Shown here: piece after piece, positions 5,498 to 8,344 of the stretch
Layout of the letters: the number at the start of each line of letters is the position of its first letter
Position numbering within the stretch: the first letter of the stretch is position 1
NCBI GenBank assembly: GCA_023391315.1
Contig: JAEWBD010000176.1
Location: 1-8,344 of the forward strand
From: Bacteroidota bacterium
Lineage (GTDB): Bacteria > Bacteroidota > Bacteroidia > Chitinophagales > Chitinophagaceae
DNA: 8,344 bases
Direction: 5' to 3'
Position numbers and translations under genes: made by a program
Notes under the pieces: generated by a model
The model's input: the letters and a program-made list of their open reading frames with translations, nothing else
What the model was told of the DNA's origin: nothing
The model's database searches: none

Positions 5498-5941
5498 ATG
5501 GATAAACTTACTTTAAAAGCAACACTTATAAAGCAGCACGAAGAAACTCTTCAGCAACTAAGGAATGATTACGCAGCTTACCAGGGCGATGGTAATCTGA
5601 ACCTTGAGGATGTGCGTGACGCTGATGACAACTCACACAGGGAGCAGGCTGAAGAATTTTTACAGGCTTTGGAAAGGCAGATCCATCAGCGGGAGAATGA
5701 AATTAAAATGCTACGTGATTTAGATTTCGGTAGTAAAACCTCTGTAACAGAAGGCGCAGTTGCGTTGGTTAACGGCCTGTATTATATTATCGGGATACCC
5801 GCATGCCAATTTGATCTTGACGGAAAGCATTTTATTGCCATGTCACCCGATGCACCGTTTTACCAGGGGCTGATGAACAGGAAGCAAAATGATTCCTTTG
5901 TTTTCAATGGTAAGCGGTTTATGATTGAATCTATTTTTTAA
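5498..5941 (+). CDS. GreA/GreB-like protein (transcription factor of the secondary-channel type)
   Basis: A 147-residue protein with the GreA layout. The N-terminal coiled coil (about 5-75) folds back at an acidic tip, DVRDADDNSHREQAEE (38-53). The C-terminal FKBP-like domain (about 80-147) shows VTEGAVALVNGLYYIIGI, then AMSPDAPFYQGLMNRKQND and a closing strand RFMIESIF. GreA and GreB enter the RNA polymerase secondary channel and stimulate cleavage of backtracked RNA through an Asp and Glu at the tip (D41 and E44 in E. coli). Here D41 and D44, followed by N45, fall in the same place, a conservative change, so cleavage activity is possible but unproven. It is slightly shorter than GreA (about 158) and more divergent, so a paralogue with an altered role is likely. 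It is followed after only 16 bases by msrBA, which suggests an operon and a link to stress. Confidence 0.72.
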   Translation: MDKLTLKATLIKQHEETLQQLRNDYAAYQGDGNLNLEDVRDADDNSHREQAEEFLQALERQIHQRENEIKMLRDLDFGSKTSVTEGAVALVNGLYYIIGIPACQFDLDGKHFIAMSPDAPFYQGLMNRKQNDSFVFNGKRFMIESIF

Positions 5942-5957
5942 CCTTAAAATTACGATT

Positions 5958-6932
5958 ATGCTAAGATGGCTTGATGTGATAAAATTCGCCAATAATGGAA
6001 ATCCCACACCTGATAAAAGGGTGGAAAAAACACCCGAAGAATGGAAAGCATTACTTACAGACGAGCAATTCAGGATTACCCGGCTTAAGGGCACGGAGCG
6101 GGCATTCAGCTCTGATCTTTGTTCCTATTTTGAACCGGGGAGATATGCCTGCATCTGCTGTGGTACGGTACTCTTTGATGCAGATACAAAATTTGAAAGT
6201 GGAACCGGGTGGCCTTCCTTCACCCAACCAATAAAAGAAAATGCGGTTGCTTATCATAAGGATAGTTCCTTTGGTATGGTACGCATTGAAGCGCTCTGTA
6301 ATACCTGTGACGCTCATTTGGGGCATGTGTTCCAGGATGGGCCCATGCCCAGCGGACTTCGTTATTGCATGAACGCTGTTTCGTTAAAAAAAGTTAATAT
6401 GAGCGAAAAAAAAGTTGATTTTGGCGGAGGCTGTTTCTGGTGTACAGAGGCGATTTTTCAGCGGTTGAAGGGCGTCATAAAAGTTGAGAGCGGTTACAGC
6501 GGAGGGAAGTTCGTTAACCCAGGTTATAGAGAAGTTTGCAGTGGTGCAACCGGGCATGCGGAAGTGATTGAAATCACTTACGATCCGGCCGAAATTTCAT
6601 TTGATGATTTACTGAGAATACATCTTACCACGCATAACCCCACAACCTTAAACCAACAGGGAGCAGACAGGGGTTCACAGTACCGGAGTATTATTTTTTA
6701 CCGAAACGAAGATGAAAAGCAGGCTGCTGCTAAAATTATCGAAGAAGTGCAAAAATCATACGCCGATGTGATCGTGACTCAGCTGGAAATGTTCGAACAT
6801 TTTTATAAGGCAGAAGACTATCACCAGGATTATTATAACAAAAATCCGGATGGAGGATATTGCCAGGCTGTTATCAATCCCAAACTGGAAAAGTTCAGGC
6901 ATTTGTATAAAGAGAAATTGAAACAGGCATAA
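5958..6932 (+). CDS. msrBA: Bifunctional methionine sulfoxide reductase, MsrB-MsrA fusion
   Basis: Repairs oxidised methionine: MsrB reduces the R-epimer and MsrA the S-epimer, with electrons normally from thioredoxin. The 324-residue protein has MsrB first (about 1-145) and MsrA second (about 152-315). In MsrB, zinc-type pairs CICC (65-68) and CNTC (114-117) flank the motif SGTGWPSFTQPI, and RYCMN carries the catalytic cysteine, C137. In MsrA, GGGCFWCTEAIF carries the catalytic C159; GATGHAE, GADRGSQYRS and EDYHQDYY are family motifs, and GYC (C302) is a likely resolving cysteine. There is no signal peptide, so the enzyme is cytoplasmic. I take ATG 5958 (MLRWLDVIKFA) because family members begin this way and it avoids overlap with the preceding gene; an in-frame ATG at 5925 would overlap it by 17 bases. 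The linker is encoded by A7 and A8 runs (6386-6392, 6406-6413). Probably co-transcribed with the GreA-like gene. Confidence 0.93.
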   Translation: MLRWLDVIKFANNGNPTPDKRVEKTPEEWKALLTDEQFRITRLKGTERAFSSDLCSYFEPGRYACICCGTVLFDADTKFESGTGWPSFTQPIKENAVAYHKDSSFGMVRIEALCNTCDAHLGHVFQDGPMPSGLRYCMNAVSLKKVNMSEKKVDFGGGCFWCTEAIFQRLKGVIKVESGYSGGKFVNPGYREVCSGATGHAEVIEITYDPAEISFDDLLRIHLTTHNPTTLNQQGADRGSQYRSIIFYRNEDEKQAAAKIIEEVQKSYADVIVTQLEMFEHFYKAEDYHQDYYNKNPDGGYCQAVINPKLEKFRHLYKEKLKQA

Positions 6933-6991
6933 AACTGTCTATCAAAAGAAGCGCTATGGAAGAATGTGTTGACATGTGGATTAACGAATAA

Positions 6992-7123
6992 ATGACGGAA
7001 CAAGATTATTCAGGCGAGCATTTTCAGTTTATAAGATGGTATTATTTTATAAAACATGAACACTCAGCCGCAAATCATTTGTTTTTATCGAACCATGTCT
7101 TAAAGAAGCTTGGAAGAAAATAA
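6992..7123 (+). CDS. Small hypothetical ORF, 43 residues, with an upstream in-frame stop
   Basis: MTEQDYSGEHFQF then IRWYYFIKHEHSAANHLFL, ending LGRK, is aromatic and histidine-rich and has a coding look. Directly before its ATG a TAA (6989-6991) closes a short frame in the same phase, MEECVDMWINE (from ATG 6956), so the two could be one gene broken by a nonsense change. There is no strong ribosome binding site. I recognise no family; it may be a remnant or chance. Confidence 0.3.
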   Translation: MTEQDYSGEHFQFIRWYYFIKHEHSAANHLFLSNHVLKKLGRK

Positions 7124-7171
7124 AATCCTCTCGCAGTAATTCATAGGGGCACTAATCAGAACCCTTTGTGA

Positions 7172-7315
7172 ATGAGGAGACATAGTATTCTTTGTGTTGG
7201 GTGCAAGGCTAAACCTACCACTGTACAGGCATTGAACGAGAGACTAAATCCCGACTACCACGCATACGGCAATTTGGCTACAACAAAACGCGTTTCACGT
7301 ACACCTGTTTTCTGA
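7172..7315 (+). CDS. Small hypothetical ORF, 47 residues
   Basis: The frame reads MRRHSILCVGCKAKPTTVQA then LNERLNPDYHAYGNLATTKR and VSRTPVF. It has no recognisable domain. A purine-rich GAGGAG occurs only inside the frame, not before the ATG, so translation is unsupported. It may be the tail of a lost gene. The frame is free of stops for some distance but is short enough to be chance. Confidence 0.2.
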   Translation: MRRHSILCVGCKAKPTTVQALNERLNPDYHAYGNLATTKRVSRTPVF

Positions 7316-7318
7316 ATG

Positions 7319-7336
7319 TTGTGGAATTTTACACAA
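7319..7336. promoter_or_regulatory. Inverted repeat TTGTG-N8-CACAA just before the SDR start
   Basis: TTGTG (7319-7323) and CACAA (7332-7336) are perfect arms separated by eight bases, ending 15 bases before ATG 7352. The form TGTGG-N6-ACACA is close to a Crp-type site geometry but distinct from the three TGACA/TGTCA palindromes further left. It could be an operator for the SDR-AraC pair or a small leader hairpin. Confidence 0.3.
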
Positions 7337-7351
7337 ACAAAAAATTAGAAA

Positions 7352-8215
7352 ATGGAATTAAAAAACAAAACGTTTTTAGTTACGGGTGGTACTTCGGGCG
7401 TTGGGAAAGCTATTGCCACAGGTATCGCACAGACAGGTGCAACTGTTGTAATCGTTAGCCGTAATGCTTCCAACGGACAGCAAACGGTAAAAGAAATTTC
7501 AGAAAAATCGGGTAATAAAAACATTTCCTTTCTCACAGCCGATTTAAGTTTGATAAAATCGGTTTATGAATTGGGTGAACAGTTTAAGCAACAACACAAC
7601 CAACTACACGGCTTAGTGAATGCAGCAGGTGCGTGGTATTTTAAAAAAGAAACGACAAGCGAAGGGTTAGACAAGTCGTTTGCCATAAATTATTTATCTC
7701 ATTTTACACTTACGCACAGTTTGCTCGATTTATTAAAACCAATGGAGGAAGCACGAATTGTAACTGTTGCCGGTGCACCGCGTTTTTTGAAAAAGCCCAA
7801 ACTTGATTTGAATAATTTACAACTTACCAAATCATATAGTTGGCTGAAATCAACTAATTTGGCAATGTTTGCAAGGGTTTATTTTGGCTTTGAGTTAGCC
7901 GACAGATTACAAAACACGTCAGCAAGTTCTATGTTGTTTCACCCTGGATTTGTAAAATCAAATCTTGGAAAAAACAAAATGCCCTGGTGGCTCAAATTAA
8001 TGTTTTCACTTTCATCAGATGTTAGAAATGCGCCGGAAACCTGTGAAAGTGGTGTGCATGTTGCTACAAAAGAAAATGCAAAATCTGCAAATGGAAAATT
8101 CTTTGACGAAAAAAATAACGTCATTGATATTCGCAAAAACTTTGATCAATCAGCTGGTAAAGAACTGTGGTTATTGAGTGAGCAACTTTCATCAAAAAGT
8201 AGTTTTGTGAAATGA
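7352..8215 (+). CDS. SDR-family protein lacking the Ser-Tyr-Lys catalytic residues
   Basis: A 287-residue short-chain dehydrogenase/reductase of the retinol-dehydrogenase-like branch. The Rossmann fold is intact at the N-terminus: TGGTSGVGKAIA (11-22) is the glycine-rich cofactor motif, TADLS (62-66) the adenine-pocket segment, VNAAG (89-93) the NNAG-type motif, and FAINYLSHF (110-118) keeps the structural Asn (113). In relatives, RIVNVSS holds the catalytic Ser and KSYSxWKAYGQSKLAN the Tyr and Lys. Here the matching stretches read RIVTVAGAP (135-143) and KSYSWLKSTNLAMFA (160-174). A gap-free alignment puts Gly/Ala at the Ser, Thr168 at the Tyr and Met172 at the Lys. A YxxxK string (Y162-K166) exists but is six residues early. 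FHPGFVKSNLGK (196-207) follows the usual C-terminal motif. It likely binds NAD(P) but may not catalyse the normal reaction. It overlaps the next gene by four bases and starts after an A-rich leader. Confidence 0.85.
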   Translation: MELKNKTFLVTGGTSGVGKAIATGIAQTGATVVIVSRNASNGQQTVKEISEKSGNKNISFLTADLSLIKSVYELGEQFKQQHNQLHGLVNAAGAWYFKKETTSEGLDKSFAINYLSHFTLTHSLLDLLKPMEEARIVTVAGAPRFLKKPKLDLNNLQLTKSYSWLKSTNLAMFARVYFGFELADRLQNTSASSMLFHPGFVKSNLGKNKMPWWLKLMFSLSSDVRNAPETCESGVHVATKENAKSANGKFFDEKNNVIDIRKNFDQSAGKELWLLSEQLSSKSSFVK

Positions 8216-8344
8216 TAAAACAAAAGCCCATCCGGATAAAAACAATCAGCGAATTTCACAAATTGCGTGGTTTACCTAAACCTGAACACCCACTCATCAG
8301 CGTTGTGAGAATAAAAGAGATTACTATTCCACCAGGTGCAAACG
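8212..8344 (+). CDS. AraC-family regulator, N-terminal part (cut by window end)
   Basis: The ATG at 8212 overlaps the SDR stop as ATGA, a sign of translational coupling. The 44 visible residues, MIKQKPIRIKTISEFHKLRG then LPKPEHPLISVVRIKEITIP and PGAN, follow the N-terminal pattern of many Bacteroidota AraC regulators (ISEFHxLRGLPKPEHPLIS). The C-terminal DNA-binding domain would lie beyond 8344, so the assignment rests on that opening motif. The pair SDR-AraC is probably one transcription unit, and the regulator may control it. Confidence 0.72.
   Translation, partial: MIKQKPIRIKTISEFHKLRGLPKPEHPLISVVRIKEITIPPGAN

Larger units (their letters stand above)
6933..7351. other. 419-base stretch without a convincing gene
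   Basis: Between msrBA and the SDR gene there is no recognisable gene, RNA or mobile element. It holds two short open frames (6992-7123 and 7172-7315, listed separately) and an inverted repeat just before the SDR start. The bases around 7200-7300 (CCTACCACTG, CCCGACTACCACG) are richer in GC and unlike the very AT-rich SDR gene that follows, which suggests a junction between segments of different origin. No transposase or terminal repeats are visible. Confidence 0.5.

Noticed and set aside
5925..5957. Upstream ATG for msrBA
   Set aside because: It overlaps the end of the GreA-like gene and adds residues not found in the family; ATG 5958 matches the usual start.
1..8344. Search for tRNA, rRNA, CRISPR arrays, insertion sequences, riboswitches and toxin-antitoxin pairs
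   Set aside because: No cloverleaf, regularly spaced repeats, transposase motifs or known riboswitch core was seen on either strand.

Overview
The window looks like chromosomal DNA of a Bacteroidota species, probably of the Sphingobacteriales/Chitinophagales type. The evidence is the A-rich leaders with few Shine-Dalgarno sequences, the MsrB-MsrA fusion order, the DoxX, Crp/Fnr and AraC proteins that read like those of this phylum, and the moderate AT content. This placement is inferred from protein style, not from a marker gene. There is no rRNA, tRNA, CRISPR array, insertion sequence or phage gene.

Left part (1-2300): a zinc-type NADP-dependent alcohol dehydrogenase/quinone oxidoreductase gene survives only as its two ends (45-330), with most of the middle deleted and a frameshift in the tail. 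A strong hairpin follows, then a complete AraC-family regulator (528-1439), a terminator-like hairpin, and a Crp/Fnr-family regulator (1652-2266).

Middle part (2370-6932): a DoxX-type membrane protein runs leftward, and five genes run rightward. These are an unrecognised two-part protein (3062-3637), an EgtD-like histidine N-alpha-methyltransferase (3910-4890), an NTF2/SnoaL-like protein (5075-5428), a GreA-like protein (5498-5941) and an MsrB-MsrA methionine sulfoxide reductase fusion (5958-6932). Three near-identical palindromes of the form TGTGAYAWATGTC lie upstream of doxX, of the 3062 gene and of the egtD-like gene. They look like binding sites for a Crp/Fnr-type dimer, and a Crp/Fnr gene sits next door. 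The set suggests a small redox or stress regulon, which is inference.

Right part (6933-8344): about 420 bases with no convincing gene but two short open frames, then a more AT-rich SDR-family gene (7352-8215) that has lost the Ser/Tyr/Lys catalytic residues. It overlaps by four bases (ATGA) the start of a second AraC-type regulator, cut by the window end. Both edges therefore carry an oxidoreductase next to an AraC regulator: one oxidoreductase is a wreck and the other appears to be catalytically dead.
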